Shown: positions 23,600 to 32,515, counted from the stretch's first letter. The stretch is 64,000 nt of DNA from Roseburia_C sp031555935 (GCA_031555935.1 JAVBTX010000010.1:62001-126000); one strand, 5' to 3'. The notes: a model not told the origin generated them from the letters alone. A program made the numbers and translations.

Positions 23600-23677
23600 A
23601 TTGATAATGAAGTCGCGCGCAACTGTTGCGCATAAATTGGGGAGATATTACATAAAAATATGGCGGGAGGGAACCAT

Positions 23678-25783
23678 ATGAGGAAAGACAAAAGCAGCGC
23701 CAAGCCAAAACACATGAAAGAAAAAGCAAATCGGGGAAAGAAAACAGGAAAGGTAAATATATTATTTTTTCAAACCATTCAGTTTAAATTAGTTTCATCA
23801 TTTTTAGTGCCGGTAGCATGTATTGTTGTGCTGGGTGTGGCATCTTATCAGACGGCATCAAGTGCGATTACAAAGAGTTATATGAACTCGGTGGAACAGA
23901 CGGTAAATATGATGGACCAGTACCTGACACTGGCGGTCGATACGGTACAGAGTACCTATAAGAGCTATATGAATGACAGCGAATTAGAAATGTACATGCG
24001 GGGGCAATCACCAGATGGACCTGCATATAGGAAAAAAACGACCACCACCCTGAACAGCTATGTTACAACTGACGCGCTGATTTCCAATATTTATTTTATT
24101 TCAGACACGCAGGAACCAATTACAACAACAAAGCTCGAGGGTACTGAAGCATATCAGGCATTTATGGACAGTGCTCAGGGACAAGTAGCAGCAAATGATA
24201 AGATTAGTTACCTGATGTTTGGTAATGAGTGCACGGCGGATGACAGCTTCAAGACAATTGGTGAGCACTACGGTGCCAGGCTGGTTAAGCGTCTGAAAAA
24301 TGTAAGCGCCTATATGGTCGTGGATATTAACTATAAAGTGGTAAAGGATACGTTGATTTCACTAGATGCTGGTGAAGGCAGCTATGTGGCATTGGTTACT
24401 TGCGATGGGGTAGAGTTTGTAACTGAGAATGGAGTAGAAATTCATCCGGAAAATAATATTTTTGTCGGTCAGGATTTTTATGAGGAGACATTTGCATCCG
24501 TTCAAGGTACAGGCGTGAGTGAAGTACGAATTGAGGGTAAAAGCTATCAATTTCTTTATGCCATTTTAGAAGGCAGAAAGGCCATGATTGGAGTATTGAT
24601 TCCGAATCAGACAATATTGGCGCAGACGGCAGATATTAAGAATCTGACGATGGTTATTTCAATATTTGCAGTGATAATCGCAACACTCTTAGGAACCTTG
24701 ATAGCGAGAAGCTTTAGTAAAACAATTCGTGATATTCTTAAAAAATTAAAACGAGTTGCGGAAGGTGATCTGACCGTTCGGGTTGACTCAAAGCGTAAGG
24801 ATGAATTTCACTTATTGACAACTGGTATCGCTCGGATGATAACAAGTATGCGAGACTTGATTACGAATATTAATGATGTAAGTTTGGAGCTGGCGAAAGC
24901 GGCCCTCCAAGTGTCCAGATCATCGAAGACATTTATGCAGACCTCGGAAAATATTCAGACATCAATATCAGAGATTCAAGATGGTGTGAATCGCTTGGAT
25001 ATCGATTCGGAGGATTGTCTAACAAAAATGGATGGACTGTCAGGCAAAATCACAAGTGTATCAGAAAATGCCGGACAGATTTCACAACTCACAGCTACGG
25101 CCGAAGAATGTATTTCAGAAGGTATTGAGTCAATGAGAGAGTTGACGATTAGTGCCAAATCCACGACTGAGATTACTGGCAATGTAATTGTAGCAATTGA
25201 AGCACTGGAAACAAAATCCCGTACTATTAGTCAGATTGTCGAAGCAATTAATGATATTGCCGACCAGACCAACCTATTGTCCTTGAATGCGTCCATTGAG
25301 GCTGCGCGAGCAGGAGAAGCAGGAAAGGGATTCGCAGTAGTTGCCGAAGAGATTCGTAAGTTAGCGGACCAATCACTGCAATCGGCAGGCAAAATTGGCG
25401 AAATTATTACCGAGATAGTTGAAAACACCGGCGATGTTGTAGCGATTGCGAAGCAAGCGGAAGGCATTGTTGCATCGCAGGAGAGTGCAGTTAATACCAC
25501 CACCAAATCCTTTGAGGTGATTGATAAGCAGGTGTCTGAGCTGATGGCAGAACTAGAGATGATTACGGCAAGTGTAAATGATATGGATGAAGACCGCTCA
25601 TCAACACTTGGTTCGATTGAAAGCATTTCAGCAGTTTCAGCGCAGGCGGCATCATCTTCATCAGAGGTATATAAGACCGCAGAGTCACAGTTGGGTTCAA
25701 TCACAACCTTAGAGCAAGCAGCGATAAATCTAAAACAGCGTTCAGCGCATTTGACTGATTTGCTGAGACAATTTACGCTGTAG
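23678..25783 (+). CDS. methyl-accepting chemotaxis protein
   Basis: 701 residues from ATG 23678, which has GGGAGGG 6 bases upstream; ATG 23660 is less well placed. A basic cytoplasmic head (KDKSSAKPKHMKEKANRGKK) leads into membrane segment 1 (FLVPVACIVVLGVASY). A sensory domain of about 250 residues of the Cache type lies outside. Membrane segment 2 (MVISIFAVIIATLLGTLIA) is followed by HAMP (RSFSKTIRDILKKLKRVAEGDLTVRV) and a signalling coiled coil with the conserved tip IVEAINDIADQTNLLSLNASIEAARAGEAGKGFAVVAEEIRKLADQS. It relays ligand binding to CheA/CheW; the ligand is unknown. No flagellar or che genes are in the window. Confidence 0.93.
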   Translation: MRKDKSSAKPKHMKEKANRGKKTGKVNILFFQTIQFKLVSSFLVPVACIVVLGVASYQTASSAITKSYMNSVEQTVNMMDQYLTLAVDTVQSTYKSYMNDSELEMYMRGQSPDGPAYRKKTTTTLNSYVTTDALISNIYFISDTQEPITTTKLEGTEAYQAFMDSAQGQVAANDKISYLMFGNECTADDSFKTIGEHYGARLVKRLKNVSAYMVVDINYKVVKDTLISLDAGEGSYVALVTCDGVEFVTENGVEIHPENNIFVGQDFYEETFASVQGTGVSEVRIEGKSYQFLYAILEGRKAMIGVLIPNQTILAQTADIKNLTMVISIFAVIIATLLGTLIARSFSKTIRDILKKLKRVAEGDLTVRVDSKRKDEFHLLTTGIARMITSMRDLITNINDVSLELAKAALQVSRSSKTFMQTSENIQTSISEIQDGVNRLDIDSEDCLTKMDGLSGKITSVSENAGQISQLTATAEECISEGIESMRELTISAKSTTEITGNVIVAIEALETKSRTISQIVEAINDIADQTNLLSLNASIEAARAGEAGKGFAVVAEEIRKLADQSLQSAGKIGEIITEIVENTGDVVAIAKQAEGIVASQESAVNTTTKSFEVIDKQVSELMAELEMITASVNDMDEDRSSTLGSIESISAVSAQAASSSSEVYKTAESQLGSITTLEQAAINLKQRSAHLTDLLRQFTL

Positions 25784-25807
25784 ATTGTAACAATATAATT
25801 AAAAGAC

Positions 25808-25864
25808 AAATCCCCCTTAAGTAGACAAGGCAAATAACCAAAATCTACTCAAGGGGATTTTTTT
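25808..25864 (+). terminator. terminator after the chemotaxis receptor
   Basis: The arm at 25808-25825 (AAATCCCCCTTAAGTAGA) pairs with 25844-25860 (TCTACTCAAGGGGATTT) with small internal mismatches, and a T run extends to 25864. Confidence 0.8.
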
Positions 25865-25891
25865 GATGGAACAGGAGCTTCAAACTCCTTC

Positions 25892-25920
25892 TTGCTATCT
25901 TAACTAGGGCAAGGTATAAT
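25892..25920 (+). promoter_or_regulatory. mgsA promoter
   Basis: TTGCTA (25892-25897), 17-bp spacer and TATAAT (25915-25920), about 36 bp before the mgsA start. Confidence 0.65.
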
Positions 25921-25955
25921 TTAAATATTGAAAAACAGACGAGGAGAAGATAAAA

Positions 25956-26426
25956 ATGGATGATAATTTTGTAACACTAACGATTGAAAAACAAAAAAAT
26001 ATAGCTTTAATTGCGCATGACAATAAAAAGGCGGATTTGATTGAATGGTGTGAGCTTCATAAGGATATTTTGAAGAATCATTTTTTGTGCGGAACCGGAA
26101 CCACTGCCCGCATGATTACTGACCGGACAGAATTGCCGGTGCGTGGCTATAACAGTGGTCCGCTTGGCGGCGACCAGCAGATTGGGGCCAAGATTGTCGA
26201 AGGAAAAATTGATTTGATTATTTTCTTTTCTGACCCATTGACGGCACAGCCGCATGACCCGGATGTCAAGGCGTTGCTGCGTATTGCGCAGGTTTATGAT
26301 ATTCCAATTGCCAACAACCGCTCATCCGCAGACTTTATTATTACCTCTGAATACATGGGGAAAGCATACGATCATAAGATTATCAATTTTAAAAAGAATA
26401 TAAAAGAACGTTCCGAAACGTTATAG
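25956..26426 (+). CDS. mgsA: methylglyoxal synthase
   Basis: A 156-residue cytosolic enzyme turning dihydroxyacetone phosphate into methylglyoxal plus phosphate, a bypass that frees phosphate when sugar inflow exceeds glycolytic capacity. Family motifs are IALIAHDNKKADLIEW, CGTGTTARMI (phosphate-binding), and GPLGGDQQIGA with catalytic Asp73. DPLTAQPHDPDVKALLR and NRSSADFI follow. GAGGAGAAG lies before the ATG. Gene 26435 starts 8 bp after its stop, so the two are likely co-transcribed. In Bacillus, MgsA is bound by Crh, an HPr paralogue without the active His; a similar paralogue is encoded here at 56354. Confidence 0.95.
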   Translation: MDDNFVTLTIEKQKNIALIAHDNKKADLIEWCELHKDILKNHFLCGTGTTARMITDRTELPVRGYNSGPLGGDQQIGAKIVEGKIDLIIFFSDPLTAQPHDPDVKALLRIAQVYDIPIANNRSSADFIITSEYMGKAYDHKIINFKKNIKERSETL

Positions 26427-26434
26427 GGGTAGGC

Positions 26435-27904
26435 ATGAGAGAAAGAGAAAATTTTAACAGTCGGCTGGGTTTTATTTTGGTATCAGCAGGTTGCGCAGTT
26501 GGACTGGGAAATGTCTGGAAGTTTCCGTATATATGTGGCGAAAATGGCGGAGCAGCATTTATCCTAATATATCTGGTGTTTTTGGCGATTTTAGGATTGC
26601 CAATTTTAATCTGCGAATTTGCTATTGGACGTGGAAGTAAAAAGAGTATCTCAGGAGCATTTGACGAACTGGAACCAAAGCGAACGCATTGGCACAATTT
26701 TAAATGGTTTGGGATTGCCGGTAATTATCTTTTGATGATGTTTTATACAATGGTTGGCGGCTGGATGCTTTATTACGCGTATCAGACGGCGACTGGAAAA
26801 TTACAGAACGTCGAGAGTCATGTAATTAATGATTCATTTGGAACGATGTTGAGTTCACCGACAATTATGATTACATGGACGATAATTGCTATTGCGTTGT
26901 CATTTTTTGTCTGTTCCTTAGGACTGCAAAAGGGAGTTGAAAAGATTACCAAAGTAATGATGCTGCTTTTGATTGGCTTGATGCTGATATTGGTGGTCAA
27001 CTCCGTAACGTTAGAAGGTGCCGGTAAAGGTGTTGCATTTTATCTTGTTCCTGATTTTAAGCGTTTGCTGGAAAATGGTATTGGAAATGTGGTTTTTGCA
27101 GCAATGTCGCACGCATTTTTCACCTTGAGCGTGGGTATTGGTGCAATGGAGATTTTTGGAAGCTACATGAAACGAGATAATAAATTGACCGGTGAAGCAA
27201 TTAATATTGTATTCCTGGACACATTTATTGCATTGATGGCGGGCTTGATTATTATTCCAGCATGTTTTGCATATGGTGTGCAGCCAGATAGTGGTCCATC
27301 ACTTTTGTTCGTAACGTTGCCAAATGTATTTGCTCATATGAGCGGCGGACGTATTTGGGGAACCTGTTTCTTTATATTTATGTCATTTGCGGCATTGTCG
27401 ACAATTATTGCCGTATTCGAAAATATTATTGCGATGACATCGGAGCTGTTCTCGTGGGAACGTGGGAAGGCAGTGGTAATTAATCTGGTGGCAGTTACGC
27501 TTTTATCTATGCCAGCCGTTTTGGGATATAATTTATGGACCAATATTCAGCCAATGGGCGCGGGCTCAACGATTATGGATTTGGAAGATTTTCTGGTTTC
27601 GTATAATATTTTGCCATTGGGCAGTATGCTGTTTGTCATGTTCTGTGCGAAGAAGAACGGCTGGGGCTGGGGCAATTTCCTGGCAGAAGTAAATACTGGC
27701 AAAGGAATTAATTTCCCGAAGGGCATTCGCATTTACATGGCATATGTTTTGCCTGCAATTATTGCGGTAATTTATTTGAAGGGTTACTATGATATGTTTG
27801 CTCCGCATGGAACGAAAATGCTTACCATATGGATGGTAATTGGAGTGGCATTGCTACTGCTGGTACTCAGCTTTGGTAGAAAAAGTAAAGAAAAGGTAGC
27901 GTAA
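26435..27904 (+). CDS. sodium-dependent transporter, neurotransmitter:sodium symporter (SNF) family
   Basis: A 489-residue membrane protein of the LeuT fold. The first segment carries the signature GFILVSAGCAVGLGNVWKFPYICGENGGAAF, which contributes Na+ and substrate binding. About 11-12 hydrophobic segments follow, ending in a short basic tail (GRKSKEKVA). It probably imports an amino acid with Na+; substrate cannot be read. It follows mgsA by 8 bp, and the XRE gene starts 16 bp after it. Confidence 0.9.
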   Translation: MRERENFNSRLGFILVSAGCAVGLGNVWKFPYICGENGGAAFILIYLVFLAILGLPILICEFAIGRGSKKSISGAFDELEPKRTHWHNFKWFGIAGNYLLMMFYTMVGGWMLYYAYQTATGKLQNVESHVINDSFGTMLSSPTIMITWTIIAIALSFFVCSLGLQKGVEKITKVMMLLLIGLMLILVVNSVTLEGAGKGVAFYLVPDFKRLLENGIGNVVFAAMSHAFFTLSVGIGAMEIFGSYMKRDNKLTGEAINIVFLDTFIALMAGLIIIPACFAYGVQPDSGPSLLFVTLPNVFAHMSGGRIWGTCFFIFMSFAALSTIIAVFENIIAMTSELFSWERGKAVVINLVAVTLLSMPAVLGYNLWTNIQPMGAGSTIMDLEDFLVSYNILPLGSMLFVMFCAKKNGWGWGNFLAEVNTGKGINFPKGIRIYMAYVLPAIIAVIYLKGYYDMFAPHGTKMLTIWMVIGVALLLLVLSFGRKSKEKVA

Positions 27905-27920
27905 TAGAAGGCGTGGGAAG

Positions 27921-28121
27921 ATGAAGAACAAGGTAGAGGCAATCCGAACATCGAAAGGAATCAGACAAGATGAAATGGCAAGAGCATTAGAGGTGTCTCG
28001 ACAGACAATCAGCTCTTTGGAAAATGGGCGTTACAACCCATCTATTCAGCTCGCCTTTAAAATAGCCCGGTATTTTGACATGAGCATTGAGGAACTGTTT
28101 ATTTACGAGGAGGACATGTAA
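27921..28121 (+). CDS. small XRE-family transcriptional regulator
   Basis: 66 residues consisting almost entirely of one HTH_3 domain (IRTSKGIRQDEMARALEVSRQTISSLENGRYNPSIQLAFKIARYFDMSIEELF). This is the YozG-like group of minimal regulators usually paired with small membrane proteins. GTGGGAAG precedes the ATG. Its TAA shares a base with the next ATG (TAATG at 28119-28123), indicating coupled translation. It probably regulates its own operon. Confidence 0.85.
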   Translation: MKNKVEAIRTSKGIRQDEMARALEVSRQTISSLENGRYNPSIQLAFKIARYFDMSIEELFIYEEDM

Positions 28122-28561
28122 TGGGCATGCATAATATGCAGGATAACAAGAAAATTGGTCTGATGTGGTGGTTAATGGCGACATTTACGATTTTGTTAGG
28201 AATCGTGATTCAGGCGAGAGTTCCTGAAGAGGCACACAATATCAGTCGATTTGCCGGCGTACTGACGGGTATGGGCACTGGAATATTAGTCGTAATTGTG
28301 ATAAATTGGCTGGTGAATCGCTTTAGTACACCGGAGAAACGTAAGCTTCGTCAAATTGAAAAAAATGATGAACGAAACATTCAGTTGATACGGGCAGCGT
28401 ATACGGTTGGTGCGATTTCGGCAATTATTATATTGGCGATAATGGTAATGTTATTTGTTTTGCTGGAACAGTATGTTGCATCATACATTGCCTTGGGAGC
28501 GTTATATGTGGAGGCAATTGTGGTTCGAGTGGCTTATGTTATATTGGGAAAAAGGATGTAG
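28121..28561 (+). CDS. membrane protein co-encoded with XRE regulator
   Basis: 146 residues with four hydrophobic segments: GLMWWLMATFTILLGIVIQA, FAGVLTGMGTGILVVIVINWLV, IRAAYTVGAISAIIILAIMVMLFVLL and ASYIALGALYVEAIVVRVAYVI. The central cytoplasmic stretch STPEKRKLRQIEKNDERNIQLIR is like that of small membrane proteins (DUF2178-like) often found beside YozG-type regulators. Function unknown. Its stop overlaps the next start by one base. Confidence 0.6.
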   Translation: MGMHNMQDNKKIGLMWWLMATFTILLGIVIQARVPEEAHNISRFAGVLTGMGTGILVVIVINWLVNRFSTPEKRKLRQIEKNDERNIQLIRAAYTVGAISAIIILAIMVMLFVLLEQYVASYIALGALYVEAIVVRVAYVILGKRM

Positions 28562-28974
28562 TGTATATGAAATTGATAAGAAGAGTAAATTTTGTTTTTT
28601 TGTTAGGAGCATTGGTGTCGTTGATTGCATTAGTTATGCTGGTGCTGATTAATAGCGGCAAAGGATTGGAATGGATGCTGAAGAATGCCGGTCCAGTAGT
28701 CGGAGTAGCATTTGGTGTAATGCTTATGTTTTTGGTGACAACGTTTTTTCTGTGCGTGTATACTGTTGTAGGATTAGCAAAAGAGGGACGCGCGGGCGTG
28801 TTTTTGAAAGACTACGTGGTGAGTGCAATCTTTATTTTTGTATTTGTTACAGTGTTTAACAAGTTACTGCATCATGAGATTAATCTTGTGCAGAATGCGG
28901 TACTTGCAATGATTGTGCCAATATTTAATCTGTATGGAAAGATAAATCAGTTTGTCAAAGAAAAAGAAAAATAA
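28561..28974 (+). CDS. DUF2975-like small membrane protein
   Basis: 137 residues from GTG 28561 (ATG 28567 also possible; AAAGGA at 28551-28556). Four hydrophobic segments: FVFLLGALVSLIALVMLVLI, VVGVAFGVMLMFLVTTFFLCVYTVV, YVVSAIFIFVFVTVFNKLL and a last one near NAVLAMIVPIFNLY. Third gene of the XRE operon; a terminator follows at 28989. Function not recognised; the DUF2975 resemblance is tentative and rests mainly on topology and context. Confidence 0.5.
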   Translation: MYMKLIRRVNFVFLLGALVSLIALVMLVLINSGKGLEWMLKNAGPVVGVAFGVMLMFLVTTFFLCVYTVVGLAKEGRAGVFLKDYVVSAIFIFVFVTVFNKLLHHEINLVQNAVLAMIVPIFNLYGKINQFVKEKEK

Positions 28975-28988
28975 TAATGTGAGATAGG

Positions 28989-29025
28989 CTCCTGTAATGT
29001 AAAGTCATTCAGGAGTTATTTTTTT
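28989..29025 (+). terminator. terminator after the XRE/membrane operon
   Basis: CTCCTG (28989-28994) pairs with CAGGAG (29010-29015), extended by AATG/CATT with one bulge, then TTATTTTTTT. Confidence 0.75.
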
Positions 29026-29095
29026 GAAAAATTATGAAAAAAGCGCACATTAGATAGTTGCAAAGCGTTATACATTTTGAAAGGAGGAAATGCCA

Positions 29096-29593
29096 GTGTC
29101 AGTAGACTTAGGTGAACAGTACGATAAAGTCTATCGTTATTGTTATTTTAAAATACATAATCGAGATACCGCTGAAGATTTGACGCAGGAAACTTTCCTC
29201 CGGTATTTTGCCCAAACCTCCTATATCAATCGTGGAAAACAGCTTGCTTACCTTTATACGATAGCTCGTAACCTTTGCCATGATTACTATCGAAAGCAAA
29301 AGCCAGAGTACTCAACAGACATCGCGGCGGTATCAGGAGAGGTGGAGTGGCACTCGCTAGTGGCGTGGCAGGACGCTACTGCACAGCTTGAAAAGTCAGC
29401 AAGCCTATTTCAGGCGGTGCAAAGCCTGCCAGAAGAACTAAGAGAACTAGTGTTGTTGCGCTATGTAAACGAACTGGCCGTAGGTGAAATAAGTGGGATA
29501 TTAGGGCTGTCTCGTTTTGTGCTGTACCGCCGGGAAAAAGAGGCAATGAAGAGATTGCAGCAAATCTTAGGAGAGGAGGACTACGATGAATAG
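29096..29593 (+). CDS. ECF-type RNA polymerase sigma factor (second)
   Basis: 165 residues from GTG 29096, which lies 8 bases after AAGGAGG; ATG 29090 is only 2 bases from it. Region 2 is DKVYRYCYFKIHNRDTAEDLTQETFLRYFA and region 4 is ALPEELR-type (SLPEELRELVLLRYVNELAVGEISGILGLSRFVLYRREKEAMKRL). The usual S-x-x-T/Y-V in the recognition helix reads LSRFVLYRREKEA. It overlaps the next gene by 8 bp and heads an operon with a membrane protein and an ABC-2 exporter, an arrangement known for peptide-resistance modules. Confidence 0.85.
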   Translation: MSVDLGEQYDKVYRYCYFKIHNRDTAEDLTQETFLRYFAQTSYINRGKQLAYLYTIARNLCHDYYRKQKPEYSTDIAAVSGEVEWHSLVAWQDATAQLEKSASLFQAVQSLPEELRELVLLRYVNELAVGEISGILGLSRFVLYRREKEAMKRLQQILGEEDYDE

Positions 29594-30326
29594 GCAATTA
29601 AAACAAGAGTTAAAAGAGAGTTTTGCGGAAATAAAGCCACAGCATAAAACAGAATTTTTGCAAAAATTGAATATGCCAAAGGAATCAAAATGTGAATTTG
29701 TCTGGACACAGTTGGCATATACGCATAAGCTGGGTTGGTTGATATCGGTGGCGTTGTTACTTTTCGTATTTTGGCTAGGGGGGCATCGACTAGTGTCAGA
29801 TTGGCCAGAACATTTATTGTGGATGGTATCAGCGGTACTTCCGCTATTTGCACTGACGGTAATGTTGGAAGGCAGCCGTTCGACGACATATGGAATGGCA
29901 GAGTTAGAGAGCTGTACCAAGTATTCACTGGCAGATGTAATCATGATTCGGATGGGAGCCTTGAGCTTTTGCAATATCATTGTAATTTTGGCGGCGTTTT
30001 TTCTGGTGCGACAGCATGTCAGCTACAGTATTTTGCAGACCGGAATCTATCTGTTTTTTCCGTATCTCTTAACGTGTGTATTGACGCTTGCGATTCAGAA
30101 TCGCGGTGCCGGAAGAAGCACACGCTGGTATTGTGCAGTAGCTAGTGGCCTAATCAGTATGTTGGCATTGTCGTTGCCAGAGCTGATGGCGGAATGGTAT
30201 GGGCAAAAATATTTGAATATTTGGCTCATCCTAGTGGTTCTTTTGTCTTACCAAATAGGCAAACAGATTCAGAAAATGAAAATAAATATGGAGGCAGGAT
30301 TATGGAGCTTATACTTGACCGAGTAA
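29586..30326 (+). CDS. membrane protein of the sigma/ABC operon, possible anti-sigma role
   Basis: 246 residues. A cytoplasmic head of about 50 residues (MNRQLKQELKESFAEIKPQHKTEFLQ) precedes about six hydrophobic segments, starting LGWLISVALLLFVFWLGG. The head and its place after the sigma gene suggest it may bind the sigma factor, but no named domain is recognised. GGAGAGGAG lies upstream of the ATG, which overlaps the sigma gene's end. Its own end overlaps the ATPase gene by 25 bp. Confidence 0.55.
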   Translation: MNRQLKQELKESFAEIKPQHKTEFLQKLNMPKESKCEFVWTQLAYTHKLGWLISVALLLFVFWLGGHRLVSDWPEHLLWMVSAVLPLFALTVMLEGSRSTTYGMAELESCTKYSLADVIMIRMGALSFCNIIVILAAFFLVRQHVSYSILQTGIYLFFPYLLTCVLTLAIQNRGAGRSTRWYCAVASGLISMLALSLPELMAEWYGQKYLNIWLILVVLLSYQIGKQIQKMKINMEAGLWSLYLTE

Positions 30327-31027
30327 CCAAACAATATAAAAATAAAATCGCGGTAGACCGTGTGTCACTGCGCTTGCATCCCGGTGTATATGGACTGCTT
30401 GGAGCAAATGGGGCGGGTAAAACGACGCTGATGCGGATGATTTGCGGCGTTTTAACTCCGACCGGCGGTGAGATTAAATTAGATGGAACGGATGTAAAAG
30501 AAGAAGCGTATCGTGATGTTCTGGGTTATTTACCACAGGATTTTGGCTATTATCCGGATTTTTCGGCGCAGGATTTTTTGCTTTATATTGCATCGCTAAA
30601 AGGACTTCCGAAACGCCGTGCCAAAGAGAAAACAATTGAATTATTGAAAATGGTGAATTTGGAAAATGAGGCAAAAAAGAAAATTAAAACATTTTCCGGC
30701 GGTATGAAGCAGCGCTTAGGAATTGCCCAGGCGGTACTAAACAACCCCGATGTTTTGATTCTGGATGAACCAACGGCAGGCCTTGACCCAAAGGAACGGA
30801 TTAAATTTCGTAACATGATAGCGGAGTTGGGAAAAGAGCGGATTGTGCTGTTATCAACGCATATTGTCTCAGATGTGGAGCATATCGCGGATAAGATTCT
30901 GATGATGAAGGATGGAAAAATTATTTACAGCGGCACATTTGATGCAAAAATGCCATTAGAAGAATTTTATTTGCAGCATTTTGGTGAAACAGATACCGAT
31001 GAAAATGCAGAAGGGGGCATATCATGA
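30302..31027 (+). CDS. ABC transporter ATP-binding protein
   Basis: 241 residues from ATG 30302 (GGAGG at 30291). Walker A is GANGAGKTTL, the Q-loop YLPQDFGYYP, the signature FSGGMKQRLGIAQ, Walker B VLILDEPTAGLDP, and the switch His in LLSTHIVSDV. Group is the ABC-2 exporter ATPase. It powers the permease encoded next, whose ATG overlaps this stop (ATGA). Confidence 0.93.
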   Translation: MELILDRVTKQYKNKIAVDRVSLRLHPGVYGLLGANGAGKTTLMRMICGVLTPTGGEIKLDGTDVKEEAYRDVLGYLPQDFGYYPDFSAQDFLLYIASLKGLPKRRAKEKTIELLKMVNLENEAKKKIKTFSGGMKQRLGIAQAVLNNPDVLILDEPTAGLDPKERIKFRNMIAELGKERIVLLSTHIVSDVEHIADKILMMKDGKIIYSGTFDAKMPLEEFYLQHFGETDTDENAEGGIS

Positions 31028-32223
31028 AGGAAATTATCCGGTTAGTAGGTTTTGAATATAAAAAGATGTTTGGAAAAAAGATAACATGGATTACACTTGG
31101 AACAATCTGGGCAACCATCTTATTTTCTTGTGTAATATCATTAATGGGTAATATTGAGGCTGGCGGAAAGGTAGTGAGTAGTAGATATGAGGATATCGAG
31201 GCACAAAAACGAGAAGAGTTAAACTACAGTGGTGAGGCGATTGATGAAAGCTTGCTGGGGGAGGCACAGCAAGCCTATCAAGCATCAACACTAGAATATG
31301 TTTCAGATGTTTATGATTCAGAGGATGAGTGGGATCAATATCGTACCTATATCCGTCCATATATTTCGCTGGCAAGTCTGGTGACTATGGCAGGGCAGGA
31401 TATTTCCACTTCTGATATGGCGGAATTTTATCAGGCCCGTACACAGAGGATGAAAGCAATGTATGCAGCAGAGGAACTAACAGAGGGGGAATTGGAATAC
31501 CATTTGAAGCTGGATGAGCAAGTGCAAAAACCACTGGAGTACAGCTACACCAAGGCATACTCACGTTTTATTTCCTTGGAATATACCAATGGTTTGTTTA
31601 CATTATTTGCAGTTGCAATCTGTACGGCGGGAATTTTTGCCGGTGAGTACAGTAGTAAGGTGGATGCTTTGATGTTGGCTTCCAAATATGGAAAGAATAA
31701 AGTGATATATGCCAAGCTGTTGACCGGATTTTCATTTGCAGTAATCGTTGCTTTGCTCTTTTTGGGAAGTGCCTTTGTGGAGCTAGGTATTGCGCATGGT
31801 TTTGACGGTGCTAATGCGGCTGTGCAGGTAAAGTATCTTTTGCTTAGCTACCCGTTGACTATGGGGCAAGTGGTGGCACTGCTGATTGCCTTTGGTGCAA
31901 TTGCGGCGTGCATAGTGGCGGGAGTTACAATGTTATGCTCCGCGAAAATGAAGACGAACTTTAGTACCCTTATTGTAACCTCGGTGTTGATATTTGGAAC
32001 CGTATTCTTGAATGTCCCATACCGATTCCGTGTTCTGCGTATGCTGGTAAGCCTATTGCCGGGAAATATTGTTACGAATGGCAGCGCATTATCTTCGCAA
32101 TTACTTAGAATCGGAAAGCAATATTTTGTTACGTATCAATATGCACCGGTGATCTATGCGGTGGCGTTGGGGATTTTATCATGGTTTACATTTCGGGGAT
32201 TTAAGAAACATCAGATTGGGTAA
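31024..32223 (+). CDS. ABC-2 type transporter permease
   Basis: 399 residues. One N-terminal membrane segment (ITWITLGTIWATILFSCVISL) is followed by an outside domain of about 150 residues and five further segments (from LFTLFAVAICTAGIFAGEY). This is the ABC-2 plan of 1 + loop + 5. Start overlaps the ATPase stop. Substrate unknown; an antimicrobial peptide or lipid is plausible from the ECF context only. Confidence 0.85.
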   Translation: MKEIIRLVGFEYKKMFGKKITWITLGTIWATILFSCVISLMGNIEAGGKVVSSRYEDIEAQKREELNYSGEAIDESLLGEAQQAYQASTLEYVSDVYDSEDEWDQYRTYIRPYISLASLVTMAGQDISTSDMAEFYQARTQRMKAMYAAEELTEGELEYHLKLDEQVQKPLEYSYTKAYSRFISLEYTNGLFTLFAVAICTAGIFAGEYSSKVDALMLASKYGKNKVIYAKLLTGFSFAVIVALLFLGSAFVELGIAHGFDGANAAVQVKYLLLSYPLTMGQVVALLIAFGAIAACIVAGVTMLCSAKMKTNFSTLIVTSVLIFGTVFLNVPYRFRVLRMLVSLLPGNIVTNGSALSSQLLRIGKQYFVTYQYAPVIYAVALGILSWFTFRGFKKHQIG

Positions 32224-32240
32224 AAGAGATAGTTAAAATT

Positions 32241-32287
32241 ATTAAAAGGCAAAAGGGAGTAAAATGTCCTCTCTTTTGCCTTTTAAT
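32241..32287. terminator. terminator after the ABC operon
   Basis: ATTAAAAGGCAAAAG (32241-32255) pairs perfectly with CTTTTGCCTTTTAAT (32273-32287). It can act on both strands. Confidence 0.75.
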
Positions 32288-32303
32288 GATTGACTTAATG
32301 GGA

Positions 32304-32339
32304 AACAGCTATTATTTTTCCTAAAAAATAATAGCTGTT
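32304..32339. repeat. perfect 16-bp inverted repeat, AT-rich hairpin
   Basis: AACAGCTATTATTTTT (32304-32319) pairs with its exact complement at 32324-32339 across the loop CCTA. No T run follows outside it, so it is not a standard terminator on plus. The remaining gap up to 32440 shows nothing else I can name. Confidence 0.5.
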
Positions 32340-32444
32340 AACTCTTCATTCTTGGGTTAAAGATATTTTAAGTAATTACTTTGAGAAAGCACGCTAAAAA
32401 CTGCCAGAGGAATATCGAATTGAGAAGAATATTGTGCATAGTGC

Positions 32445-32498
32445 TTGTGGAAAGGTTACATATATGATACAATGCAAAGAGTGTCACATATATGTAAC
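32445..32498 (+). promoter_or_regulatory. promoter with paired XRE operators
   Basis: TTGTGG (32445-32450), 17-bp spacer, TACAAT (32468-32473). GTTACATATATG (32455-32466) lies in the spacer and its exact inverse CATATATGTAAC (32487-32498) lies just after the start point. Each is part of a near-palindrome of the form TGTNACATATATGTNACA. The placement suggests that the XRE protein encoded next represses its own promoter. Confidence 0.65.
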
Positions 32499-32515
32499 AT
32501 TGGGAAGGGCGAAGA

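Larger units (their letters stand above)
23025..23659. promoter_or_regulatory. 635-bp divergent regulatory region rich in dyads
   Basis: No supported gene lies here, between the galactanase (minus) and the chemotaxis receptor (plus). It holds GGATAAT-N5-ATTATCC (23032-23050) and a near copy at 23209-23227; TGGAACC-N5-GGTTCCA (23274-23292); TGCGCAAC-N5-GTTGCGCA (23330-23350); further GTTGCGCA copies at 23473-23480 and 23625-23632; and two direct GTTAACAT copies 11 bp apart (23362, 23373). The receptor promoter is at its right end. Function of the dyads is inferred from form only. Confidence 0.6.

Noticed and set aside
32304..32339. AT-rich perfect hairpin as an insertion-sequence end
   Set aside because: There is no transposase frame, second terminal repeat or target duplication nearby.
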